Below, piece by piece: positions 1-7,324 of a DNA stretch of 64,000 bases (the stretch's first letter is position 1; the number at the start of each line of letters is the position of its first letter). The notes beneath the pieces are model-generated. The model was not told the DNA's origin and made no database searches. It worked only from the letters and a program-made list of their open reading frames with translations. The position numbers and the translations under genes were made by a program. The stretch comes from Carthagonibacter metallireducens (GTDB lineage Bacteria; Gemmatimonadota; Gemmatimonadetes; Palauibacterales; Palauibacteraceae), in assembly GCA_023554445.1 (NCBI GenBank), contig JAMJQQ010000036.1, positions 62,001-126,000 on the forward strand. The letters are read 5' to 3'.

Positions 1-100
1 GAGGTGTCTTTCTTCTTTCCCGGCACGGATCTGATCTGAGGCGATCCGATCGACGGCGATTCGGCCGCTTGGCACGTTGACAGAAATCGTGGAAACGGCT

Positions 101-670
101 ATGAATATGGGCTTCCCGGACCGGCTGCTGGCGCTGGAACGACTCGCGGCCGGCCCCGTCGAACTGTCGGGTCCGCTCCGTGCCGACCGGGAGGCGTGGG
201 ATCTCGACGACGTGAGCCTCGAGGGCGATCCGCTGATCGACCTTCGGATCGAAGAGACCGGGGACGGAGCGGTCCGGCTTCGAGGGCGGCTCGTGGTCGA
301 TGTAGAGCAGGAGTGCAGGCGTTGCCTGGACCCGGTTCGATCGCAGGTTGGGCTCGATCTCGATCTGCGATTCGATCCGAACATCGGGCCCGAAGAGGAG
401 ACCGAGGCGCTGTATGCCCTCGATCCAAAGGTGGCGGAGCTGGATCTGCTGCCTGCGCTGCGCGAAGAACTGCTGCTCGCTCTGCCGGACTTCGCGCTGT
501 GCCGCGACGGGTGCCGGGGACTGTGTCCGCGGTGTGGTACGAACCGCAACGAGGACGATTGCGACTGCCGGATCGAAGCGACGGACCCGAGATGGGACGC
601 GCTGCGAGAGAAAATTCCGAGCGAACCGGACGCCGCCACGGGCGCCGGTGACGGTTCGGGCGACGACTGA
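101..670 (+). CDS. DUF177 (YceD-type) protein
   Basis: This is a 189-residue DUF177 family protein, the usual partner encoded just before ribosomal protein L32. The family is linked to 23S rRNA accumulation and lies beside rpmF and fatty acid genes in many bacteria. It carries a CxxC pair at residues 72 and 75 and a C-terminal cysteine cluster at 134, 138, 142 and 145, the typical conserved end of the family and a plausible metal site. I chose the ATG at 101; a TTG at 77 would add eight residues, and another ATG lies at 107. The gene ends 15 bases before rpmF, so the two are probably co-transcribed. The family call is firm; the biochemical role is not. Confidence 0.82.
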   Translation: MNMGFPDRLLALERLAAGPVELSGPLRADREAWDLDDVSLEGDPLIDLRIEETGDGAVRLRGRLVVDVEQECRRCLDPVRSQVGLDLDLRFDPNIGPEEETEALYALDPKVAELDLLPALREELLLALPDFALCRDGCRGLCPRCGTNRNEDDCDCRIEATDPRWDALREKIPSEPDAATGAGDGSGDD

Positions 671-685
671 TACAGGACGGAATCC

Positions 686-868
686 ATGGCCGTACCGAAG
701 AGACGGACCTCGAAGCAGCGGAAGCGAAAGCGCCGGGGACACGATGTGGCGGCGGAAACGGCGCATCAGAGTTGCCCGCGCTGCGGCGACCCCAGGCGTC
801 CCCACCGAGTCTGCCCGACATGCGGACATTATGGAGACCGCGAGGTCGTTCGGACCGAGGAGTTCTAA
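686..868 (+). CDS. rpmF: 50S ribosomal protein L32
   Basis: This 60-residue basic protein is ribosomal protein L32. The N terminus begins MAVPKRRTSKQRKRKRRG, the family signature, and the C-terminal half is a zinc ribbon with cysteines at 30, 33, 43 and 46. It is therefore the zinc-binding form rather than the cysteine-free paralogue some bacteria use under zinc limitation. It lies between the DUF177 gene and fabD, the conserved link between ribosome and fatty acid synthesis genes, and probably shares their transcript. Confidence 0.97.
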   Translation: MAVPKRRTSKQRKRKRRGHDVAAETAHQSCPRCGDPRRPHRVCPTCGHYGDREVVRTEEF

Positions 869-903
869 GCGGCCCCGACTCATTGCGCGAAGGGATACAG
901 GTC

Positions 904-1842
904 ATGCGTCTCGCCGTGATGATGCCGGGACAGGGTTCGCAGTTCGTCGGAATGGGCCGGGACCTCGCTGCGACCGATGCCAGGGCGATGGAGCTGTTCC
1001 AGCGGGCAGACGACGCACTGGGCTTCGCACTGAGTCGCGTTTGCTGGGAAGGTCCGGAAGATGAGCTCCGACGGACCGAGAACGCGCAACCGGCCATTCT
1101 GCTGCACTCCACGATAATCTGGTCGCTGTTCCCCGAGCAGATTCGATCCCGGGCGGTGTGCGGCGCAGGGCATTCTCTGGGTGAGTTCTCTGCCTACGTG
1201 GCTGCCGGCTCCCTCAGCCTCGAAGACGCTCTTCGGCTGGTCAGGCGGCGAGGAGAGCTCATGGCCACGTCGGGCGATGAGCGGGCTGGAACGATGGCGG
1301 CCGTCATCGGACTCGACCCGGACGGCGTGGCGGAGGCCTGTCGAAGGGCGTCCAGCGTCGAATCCGTGGTCGTGCCGGCCAACTTCAACGCCCCCGGTCA
1401 GGTCGTGATCAGCGGTGACGTGTCAGCGGTTGAGAGTGCGATGAGCGAAGCCACCGAACTCGGCGCACGCAAGGTCATGCCGCTGAACGTAAGTGGCGCG
1501 TTCCATTCTCCCCTGATGGAGTCCGCGAGGGAGGGGCTGTCTGAGGCCGTCGCTGCAGCCAACCTGCAGAATCCGTCTTTTCCGGTCGTGGCGAATGCCA
1601 CGGCCGCGGCGACTCGCTCGGCGGAGGAAGCCTCCCGACAGCTCGTCGACCAGCTGACCTCACCGGTGCGCTGGGTCGAATCGGTCGCGACTCTCAAGAC
1701 GGAACGCCCGGACCTCTGGGTCGAGCTCGGTCCCGGACGCGTTCTGTGCAACCTCCTCAAACGTATCGATCGCGAACTCGAATCGATGGCAGTGGGATCC
1801 CCGGAACAGATCGTTCAATTCGTGGAGGTCTGCGGTGACTGA
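904..1842 (+). CDS. fabD: Malonyl-CoA:ACP transacylase
   Basis: FabD moves the malonyl group from CoA to acyl carrier protein, supplying the extender unit for type II fatty acid synthesis in the cytoplasm. The 312-residue protein has the N-terminal PGQGSQ motif, the GHSLGE nucleophile elbow with Ser91, and the catalytic His201 in GAFHSPLM, all at the usual family positions. I chose the ATG at 904 because translation upstream of it reads back through rpmF out of frame. The stop overlaps the fabG start by 8 bases, suggesting translational coupling. No plsX or fabH lies between rpmF and this gene, unlike many bacteria. Confidence 0.96.
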   Translation: MRLAVMMPGQGSQFVGMGRDLAATDARAMELFQRADDALGFALSRVCWEGPEDELRRTENAQPAILLHSTIIWSLFPEQIRSRAVCGAGHSLGEFSAYVAAGSLSLEDALRLVRRRGELMATSGDERAGTMAAVIGLDPDGVAEACRRASSVESVVVPANFNAPGQVVISGDVSAVESAMSEATELGARKVMPLNVSGAFHSPLMESAREGLSEAVAAANLQNPSFPVVANATAAATRSAEEASRQLVDQLTSPVRWVESVATLKTERPDLWVELGPGRVLCNLLKRIDRELESMAVGSPEQIVQFVEVCGD

Positions 1843-2575
1843 GCTCGATGGACAAGTAGCAATCGTTTCGGGTGCCTCCCGGGGGATCGGCGAGGCCATC
1901 GCCCGATCTCTCTCGGAGGCCGGTTGCAGCGTCGCCTGCGTGGCGCGAGACGCCGCGCGGGCTGCCGCGGTCGCGGACACGCTGGAAAGCGAAGGCAGGG
2001 GGTATGCCTGCGACGTCTCCGATCCGGCGGCGTGCGCGGATCTCGTCGCGGCCGTGGACGGGGAGCTGGGACCCGTCGATATCCTCGTCAATAACGCCGG
2101 CATCACCCGGGACAACGTGCTGGTCCGCCTCAAAGATGAGGACTGGCAGACGGTGATGGACACCAACCTTCGAGGCGCTTTCAATACGACCCGGGCCGTG
2201 GCGCGCGGGATGATGAAACGTCGAGCGGGGAGGATCATCAACATTGCGAGCGTGGTAGGCTTGACGGGGAACCGGGGGCAGGCCAACTATGCGGCGTCCA
2301 AGGCCGGGCTGGTCGGCTTTTCCAAGTCGGTAGCGCTGGAACTGGCATCGCGAGGCGTCCTGGTGAATGTCGTGGCGCCAGGCTTCATCGAGACCGACAT
2401 GACGTCGGATCTGCCGGAGGAAGCGCGAGTGGCGCTGTTCGAGCGTATTCCGCTCGGGCGACTCGGTCGACCGGAGGACGTGGCCGGCGTCGTCAGGTTT
2501 CTGGCCGGACCGGCCGCTGCGTACATGACCGGGCAGGTGCTGGTCGTCGATGGTGGGATGGTGATGAACGGCTGA
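1835..2575 (+). CDS. fabG: 3-oxoacyl-ACP reductase
   Basis: FabG is the NADPH-dependent ketoreductase of fatty acid elongation. The 246-residue short-chain dehydrogenase has the cofactor motif GASRGIGE near residues 13-20, NNAG at 86-89, and the catalytic set Asn111, Ser139, Tyr152 and Lys156. The C terminus ends in the normal VDGGMVMNG. It starts with GTG inside the end of fabD. Position between fabD and acpP supports the fatty acid role over the many other short-chain reductases. Confidence 0.95.
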   Translation: MTELDGQVAIVSGASRGIGEAIARSLSEAGCSVACVARDAARAAAVADTLESEGRGYACDVSDPAACADLVAAVDGELGPVDILVNNAGITRDNVLVRLKDEDWQTVMDTNLRGAFNTTRAVARGMMKRRAGRIINIASVVGLTGNRGQANYAASKAGLVGFSKSVALELASRGVLVNVVAPGFIETDMTSDLPEEARVALFERIPLGRLGRPEDVAGVVRFLAGPAAAYMTGQVLVVDGGMVMNG

Positions 2576-2655
2576 CCTCCGGGTCGGCGCACACGAGGCA
2601 CCCGAGCGCGGTCGTGTGCCCGGAACGAAACCCGCGATAACGAGAGGTGAACGAC

Positions 2656-2892
2656 ATGTCGGATGCGGCTGCGAAGGTCAGGGAAATCATCGCGAACGAG
2701 CTGGGCGTGGAGATCGAGAAGGTCACGGACGCTGCATCGTTCGTGGAGGACCTTGGGGCGGACTCGCTCGACACCGTGGAGCTCGTGATGGCATTCGAAG
2801 AGGAGTTCTCTGTCGAGATCCCCGATGAAGATGCCGAGAAGATGCAGACGGTGGGTGACGCGATCCGATATCTCGCGGAGCATCAGGACTGA
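2656..2892 (+). CDS. acpP: Acyl carrier protein
   Basis: This is the 78-residue acyl carrier protein that carries growing acyl chains on 4'-phosphopantetheine. The attachment serine is Ser37 in the classic DSL motif (GADSLDTVEL), and the protein is strongly acidic as expected. I chose the ATG at 2656, preceded by the purine-rich GAGAGG about 7 bases upstream; a GTG at 2647 is possible but would overlap that element. It is separated from fabG by 80 bases, the largest gap in this cluster, so it could have its own promoter, as acpP often does because it is highly expressed. Confidence 0.96.
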   Translation: MSDAAAKVREIIANELGVEIEKVTDAASFVEDLGADSLDTVELVMAFEEEFSVEIPDEDAEKMQTVGDAIRYLAEHQD

Positions 2893-2923
2893 TCACGGGG
2901 GCGGGGCGGAAGGTGGAACCGAG

Positions 2924-4180
2924 ATGAGCGACCGTCCGCGCGTGGTCGTGACGGGGCTGGGACTCGTCACGCCGGTCGGCCTCGACGTCGAGTCGACCTG
3001 GTCCGCCCTTCTCACCGGCGAGAGCGGCGCGGCTCCGATCACTCAATTCGACGCCAGTGAGTATCCGGTCCGCTTCGCCTGTGAGGTGAAGGGGTTCGAT
3101 CCCGAGTCGTACATGGAGCGGAAGGAAGCGCGCCGGGCTGATCGGTTCCTCCAGTTCGCCATGGCCACCGCCGCGCAGGCAACGGCCCAGGCAGGGCTCG
3201 AACAGGCGATGGAGTCGATCGAGCCCGAACGGGTCGGAGTCATCGTCGGCAGCGGCATCGGGGGACTCTCGACCCTCGAAGACCAGCACGCCAAGCTGTT
3301 GGGCAAGGGGCCGGGACGTGTGTCGCCGTTCTTCATCCCGATGTTCATCGGCGACATGGCGGCGGGCATGATCTCGATGCGTTACGGCGCCCAGGGTCCG
3401 AACTACGCCACGGTCTCCGCCTGCGCCTCGAGCGCGCATGCGGTGGGTGCCGCCCTGCGTGCGATCCGGGTAGGAGAAGCAGATGTGATGATCGCCGGGG
3501 GCACGGAAGCGACGGTGACCCCATTGTGCATGGCCGGATTCGCATCGATGAAGGCGCTATCCGAGCGGAACGAGTCTCCCGAGACTGCCTCGCGGCCGTT
3601 CGACGCGACGCGAGATGGATTCGTGCTCGGCGAAGGATCGGCGATGCTGATTCTCGAGACACTCGATCACGCCCTGGGCAGGGGCGCTCCGATCATCGCG
3701 GAGCTGGCCGGGTTCGGCCAGAGCGCGGACGCATATCACATGACTGCTCCGTCCCCCGGAGGCGCGGGTGCTCAGATCGCGATGCGTGGTGCGATGCGTG
3801 ACGGAGGCCTGACTGCGGACGAAATCGACTACGTCAACGCACACGGGACATCGACACCCGCCAACGATGCGACGGAGACGGCTGCCTTGAAGGCCGTGCT
3901 CGGGGATCGGGCCGCGAACGTGCGCGTCAGTTCAACGAAGTCGATGACCGGCCACACCCTGGGGGCGGCCGGGGCGCTCGAGGCAGCGATCTGCGCACTG
4001 GTGTGCAATCGGGGAAGTGTACCGCCGACGATCAACTACAAGACCCCTGACCCGGAATGCGACCTCGACTACACGGTGGCCGGCAAGGTCGATACCGAGG
4101 TCCGGGCGGCGCTCACGAATTCCTTTGGATTCGGGGGACACAACGTCTGCCTGGCCGTTCGCCGCTGGGACGGGGAGTGA
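2924..4180 (+). CDS. fabF: 3-oxoacyl-ACP synthase II
   Basis: FabF condenses malonyl-ACP with acyl-ACP in the elongation cycle. The 418-residue protein has the KAS II catalytic residues: Cys167 in SACASS, His307 in NAHGTST, Lys339 and His344 in the STKSMTGHTLGAAG motif. I chose the ATG at 2924, which has AAGGTGG about 7 bases upstream and lies 31 bases after acpP. As no fabH is present in this cluster, FabF is the only condensing enzyme seen in the window. Confidence 0.96.
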   Translation: MSDRPRVVVTGLGLVTPVGLDVESTWSALLTGESGAAPITQFDASEYPVRFACEVKGFDPESYMERKEARRADRFLQFAMATAAQATAQAGLEQAMESIEPERVGVIVGSGIGGLSTLEDQHAKLLGKGPGRVSPFFIPMFIGDMAAGMISMRYGAQGPNYATVSACASSAHAVGAALRAIRVGEADVMIAGGTEATVTPLCMAGFASMKALSERNESPETASRPFDATRDGFVLGEGSAMLILETLDHALGRGAPIIAELAGFGQSADAYHMTAPSPGGAGAQIAMRGAMRDGGLTADEIDYVNAHGTSTPANDATETAALKAVLGDRAANVRVSSTKSMTGHTLGAAGALEAAICALVCNRGSVPPTINYKTPDPECDLDYTVAGKVDTEVRAALTNSFGFGGHNVCLAVRRWDGE

Positions 4181-4190
4181 GGAGTCCAGA

Positions 4191-4598
4191 ATGCCGAAAG
4201 TCTTGATCTTGATGGGCTCGGAGTCCGACATGCCCACGATGGAGAAGGGGGCCGCGGTGCTCCGCGATGCAGGCGTCGAGACCGAGGTCGTCGTCAGCAG
4301 TGCGCATCGCGATCCGGTCCGCACGGCCGCGATCGCGACGTCGGCCGCCGAGGATGGATACGATGTCGTGATCTGCGGCGCCGGTCTCTCAGCGGCGCTT
4401 CCCGGTGTCGTCGCGGCCCACACGAGTCTCCCGGTGATCGGGGTCCCGATCTCGGCTGGCAGCCTCGGAGGTATGGATGCACTGCTGTCGATCGCACAGA
4501 TGCCCCCGGGCGTGCCCGTAGCCGCCGTCGGGATCGACAATGCACGCAATGCAGCCCACCTGGCGCTTCGCATCATCGCCGGGCGGTCGGACCGCTGA
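4191..4598 (+). CDS. purE: PurE-type 5-(carboxyamino)imidazole ribonucleotide mutase / AIR carboxylase
   Basis: PurE acts in purine synthesis on carboxylated aminoimidazole ribonucleotide. The 135-residue protein has the SESDMPTM phosphate motif near residues 10-17 and the catalytic SAHRDP motif with His39. The third motif reads GAGLSAALPG at 63-72, so the residue matching the second conserved histidine of E. coli class I PurE (GAGGAAHLPG) is Ala69. No purK is adjacent, although purK accompanies many class I enzymes. It may be a CO2-using class II-like enzyme or a variant class I enzyme. It follows fabF by 10 bases. The family is certain; the class is open. Confidence 0.88.
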   Translation: MPKVLILMGSESDMPTMEKGAAVLRDAGVETEVVVSSAHRDPVRTAAIATSAAEDGYDVVICGAGLSAALPGVVAAHTSLPVIGVPISAGSLGGMDALLSIAQMPPGVPVAAVGIDNARNAAHLALRIIAGRSDR

Positions 4599-4619
4599 CC
4601 GGAATCCCCTCGAGACTGC

Positions 4620-5135
4620 ATGCGCGTAGGTCAGGGCTACGATTCCCATCGATTCGAGCGATCACGCCCCCTGGTGCTTGGGGGCGTCCGCATCTCCGAT
4701 GAGAACGGCCTCTCCGGCCATTCCGATGGAGATGCCGTCGTCCACGCGATTATCGATGCGCTCCTCGGCGCGACGGGACTCGGATCTATCGGGGGGAGAT
4801 TCCCCGATACCGACCCCGAATGGGAAGGAGCCGACTCGCTGGATCTTCTCGAGCGAACGATGCGCTGGGTCGAGGAGCGGAACTACCAGGTCGTGAACGT
4901 GGATGTCACAGTGATCGCGGAGCGGCCGCGAATAGCGCCGCACGCGGCCGCGATGTCCGAAGTACTCTCGCGCTACCTGCATATCTCGCCGGTCTCAGTC
5001 TCCATCAAGGGCAAGTCCAACGAGGGGATGGGTTGGATCGGGCGTTCCGAGGGACTGGCCGTCTCCGCCGTGGCACTTCTCGATCAGATCGGCGATATCG
5101 ATGCCCTGCATGCCAGCATCCGCGCCGGGGGGTAG
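4620..5135 (+). CDS. ispF: 2-C-methyl-D-erythritol 2,4-cyclodiphosphate synthase
   Basis: IspF closes the cyclic diphosphate in the non-mevalonate isoprenoid pathway. The 171-residue protein has the metal ligands Asp8 and His10 in GYDSH and His42 after the SDGD loop, plus the GKSNEGMGWIG segment near the C terminus. Presence of this enzyme shows the organism makes isoprenoids by the MEP pathway. It starts with ATG 21 bases after purE and ends 6 bases before the DedA gene. ispD, which often precedes or is fused to ispF, is not present. Confidence 0.95.
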   Translation: MRVGQGYDSHRFERSRPLVLGGVRISDENGLSGHSDGDAVVHAIIDALLGATGLGSIGGRFPDTDPEWEGADSLDLLERTMRWVEERNYQVVNVDVTVIAERPRIAPHAAAMSEVLSRYLHISPVSVSIKGKSNEGMGWIGRSEGLAVSAVALLDQIGDIDALHASIRAGG

Positions 5136-5141
5136 GCCCCC

Positions 5142-5771
5142 GTGCACGAGTCGATCGATGGCCTCCTGGAGCTCGTTTCGAGTCTCCCCGTGGAGGTTCT
5201 CTATCTGCTCGTAGGCGCCGGCGCCGCGATCGAAAATCTGTTTCCGCCGATTCCGTCGGATATGTTCGTGGTGGCCGGAGCCGTTGCCGCGGACCGCGGT
5301 CTGCTGGACGGTCGCATCGTGTTCCTCGTAGCATGGGTCAGTAACCTGATTCTCGCACTCATGGTGTACGGGGCGGCGAGGCGCTACGGGGGCGGAATCT
5401 TCGGGACCCGGTGGGGTCGCTGGCTGCTCCGTCCGGAGCAATTGCATCGCATGTCTGTTTTCTACCGGGAATACGGAACCTTGACGATACTCGTCAGTCG
5501 GTTCTTCCCGGTGTTCCGCGTTCTGGTCCCGGCATTCGCCGGGATCAGCAAGCTGGGATTCTGGCGCACCGCGGTTCCACTGTCTCTGGCCTCGGCAGCG
5601 TGGTACGGGGCACTCGTCACGGCCGGGGTGATCTTCTCGCGGAACATCGAGAAACTCATCGGATCCCTGCGCGCCGTGAACACCACGGCGGGGCTGGTCG
5701 CAGGACTCGCGACCCTCCTGCTCCTGCTGCTGTGGTGGCGCAGTCGGCACCCCGAAGATCCGGGCGAATGA
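5142..5771 (+). CDS. DedA family membrane protein
   Basis: This 209-residue integral membrane protein belongs to the DedA/SNARE-associated family, members of which are linked to phospholipid or undecaprenyl phosphate flipping and membrane homeostasis. Hydrophobic segments lie near residues 15-35, 40-75, 130-160 and 172-200. It has the family's acidic ENLFPPIPSD motif near residue 32 and the FxRFxPxxR-like motif (SRFFPVFRVLVPAFAG). It starts with GTG and its stop overlaps the recombinase start by 4 bases. A second, more distant DedA relative lies across dif at 23933-24601. Confidence 0.85.
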   Translation: MHESIDGLLELVSSLPVEVLYLLVGAGAAIENLFPPIPSDMFVVAGAVAADRGLLDGRIVFLVAWVSNLILALMVYGAARRYGGGIFGTRWGRWLLRPEQLHRMSVFYREYGTLTILVSRFFPVFRVLVPAFAGISKLGFWRTAVPLSLASAAWYGALVTAGVIFSRNIEKLIGSLRAVNTTAGLVAGLATLLLLLLWWRSRHPEDPGE

Positions 5772-6784
5772 CTCGGGGCTGGAAGGACGTCACGGTGGCG
5801 GTCGGGAAGAACCCCGACCGGGACCACGCATTCCGGGTCGAGCTGTTCGAAGAATACCTCCGTTTCGAACGGAATCTCTCCGATCGTACGGTTGCGGCGT
5901 ATCTCCACGACTGCCGGGGATTCGCAGACTTCGCCCTCGAGAACGACGCCCGAAACCCATCCGCCGTCGACTACGGACTGCTCCGGTCGTGGATGGCGGA
6001 GCTCTCAATCCGGGGGCTCGCGCCTGGCACTGCATCTCGGGCCCGGTCCGCACTCCGCACGTACTTCGCATTCCTGCTCGAAGAGGGATACCTCTCGGAA
6101 GATCCGACCGAACGGCTCGAGTCTCCCGGCCGGAGATCTCGACTGCCCGACGTGCTCAGCGTCAATCAGGTGCTGTGCATACTCGACACAGCGCGGAAAC
6201 GGGCGGAGATCGCCAGTGGAGCCGGCGGCCTCACGGCCCGCGCGAAAGCGGCAACACTCAGAGATGCCTGCATGCTCGAATTTCTCTACGGCTCGGGACT
6301 TCGCATCTCGGAACTGATCGGTCTGGCCGTCCGTGACATAGAGATCGAGTCGGGATTCGCGATCATTCGGGGCAAGGGAGACAAGGAGCGGATCGTGCCC
6401 GTGGGCGGTGGTGCGAGGCGTGCGCTGCTCCGGTACCTTGAGGACGGACGGGAGTTGCTGGAGCGCCCCGGAAAGTCGAGAGGCGCGCTGTTCCTGAACC
6501 AGCGAGGGACGCCGATCAGTCGCACAGGGGCCTGGAAGATCGTCAAAGAGGCCGTCGAGCGCGCCAGACCCGAGGCGGAGAGAGGGGGCTTTCCGATCAT
6601 GGGGAGTGTGACGCCTCATACTTTCCGCCACAGCTTCGCAACCCACCTGCTGGACGGCGGAGCCGACCTGGTCGCGGTACAGGAGATGCTCGGACATGCG
6701 GACATCTCGACGACCCAGATTTATACGCATGTGGACCGGAGTTACCTGCAGGCGGAGCACAGGCGCTATCACCCGAGAGCATGA
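5768..6784 (+). CDS. Tyrosine recombinase, XerC/XerD type
   Basis: This 338-residue tyrosine recombinase has the usual XerC/XerD layout: an N-terminal SAM-like DNA-binding domain (about 22-110) and a C-terminal catalytic domain (about 130-330). The catalytic set is complete: Arg179 in SGLRISEL, Lys203 in RGKGDKER, His284 and Arg287 in HTFRHSFATHLL, His310 in GHADISTTQIYTH, and the nucleophile Tyr319. Such enzymes resolve chromosome dimers at dif with FtsK. A dif site lies in this window at 22817, which supports that role. I cannot tell XerC from XerD, or a single-recombinase XerH type, from sequence alone. The start ATG overlaps the DedA stop. Confidence 0.92.
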   Translation: MTRGWKDVTVAVGKNPDRDHAFRVELFEEYLRFERNLSDRTVAAYLHDCRGFADFALENDARNPSAVDYGLLRSWMAELSIRGLAPGTASRARSALRTYFAFLLEEGYLSEDPTERLESPGRRSRLPDVLSVNQVLCILDTARKRAEIASGAGGLTARAKAATLRDACMLEFLYGSGLRISELIGLAVRDIEIESGFAIIRGKGDKERIVPVGGGARRALLRYLEDGRELLERPGKSRGALFLNQRGTPISRTGAWKIVKEAVERARPEAERGGFPIMGSVTPHTFRHSFATHLLDGGADLVAVQEMLGHADISTTQIYTHVDRSYLQAEHRRYHPRA

Positions 6785-6790
6785 GCGAGC

Positions 6791-7324
6791 GTGAGCCACC
6801 TCTCCCGAGTCTACAATCTCTCTCGGAATCGGAAACCCGTGAAGCGGTTCGCCGATCGTCCGGTACCGCAAGAACTGCTGGATCGGATCCTGGACTGCGG
6901 CCGCTACTCGACGTCGGCGGGAGAGGATCAGCCCTGGAGATTCGTCATCGTGCGGGATCCGCTGATTCGTCATCGACTCGCGGAGGCGGCCTTTCACAGC
7001 CGCCTGGCCCGGACGGCTCCGGTCGTAATCGTCGGCTGCGCCCGCCTTCACTCGCGAATCAGCGGAAATGGAAGACCCGCGCACCCGACCGACCTGGCTG
7101 CGGCGGCCCAGGCCATGTCTCTCTGCGCGGCCGACCTCGGACTGCAGTCGTCATGGATCACGGGTTTCCGCGAAACATCGGTGCGTACGATTCTCGGCAT
7201 ACCTCAGGACATTCCGGTCGTGACACTTCTGGCTGTGGGATACCCGGACGGTTTCGTGCGTCTTCCCGATCGTCGTCCCGTCCACGAGACGGTGTCCTGG
7301 GACGCGTGGGAGGAACACGGGTGA
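6791..7324 (+). CDS. Nitroreductase family protein
   Basis: This 177-residue protein looks like a small FMN-dependent nitroreductase fold enzyme. It has the N-terminal SRNRKPVKRFADRPVP motif, equivalent to the family's RRSxRxF phosphate-binding segment, the STSAGEDQPWRFVIV stretch that contacts flavin, and the AAAAQAMSLCAADLGLQSSWI helix typical of the dimer core. The C-terminal GYPDG matches the family end. It starts with GTG 6 bases after the recombinase gene. The substrate is unknown; the context (recombinase before, beta-barrel after) gives no clue. Confidence 0.82.
   Translation: MSHLSRVYNLSRNRKPVKRFADRPVPQELLDRILDCGRYSTSAGEDQPWRFVIVRDPLIRHRLAEAAFHSRLARTAPVVIVGCARLHSRISGNGRPAHPTDLAAAAQAMSLCAADLGLQSSWITGFRETSVRTILGIPQDIPVVTLLAVGYPDGFVRLPDRRPVHETVSWDAWEEHG

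Noticed and set aside
1..100. Possible end of an upstream gene (frame 1 reads EVSFFFPGTDLI then stop at 37-39)
   Set aside because: Twelve residues cannot be assigned to a family and other frames are also open for a short way, so I left the stretch unannotated.
77..105. TTGACA, 17 bases, TATGAA: a near-consensus promoter
   Set aside because: The -10 overlaps the start codons of the DUF177 gene at 101 and 107, leaving no leader, and no later start would keep the normal N terminus. It is probably a chance match unless transcription serves rpmF only.
6781..7320. N-terminal extension of the beta-barrel gene through the nitroreductase gene
   Set aside because: The nitroreductase frame has real family motifs, while the extension is Arg/Ser/Gly-rich without motifs, and the GTG at 7321 gives a proper signal peptide.
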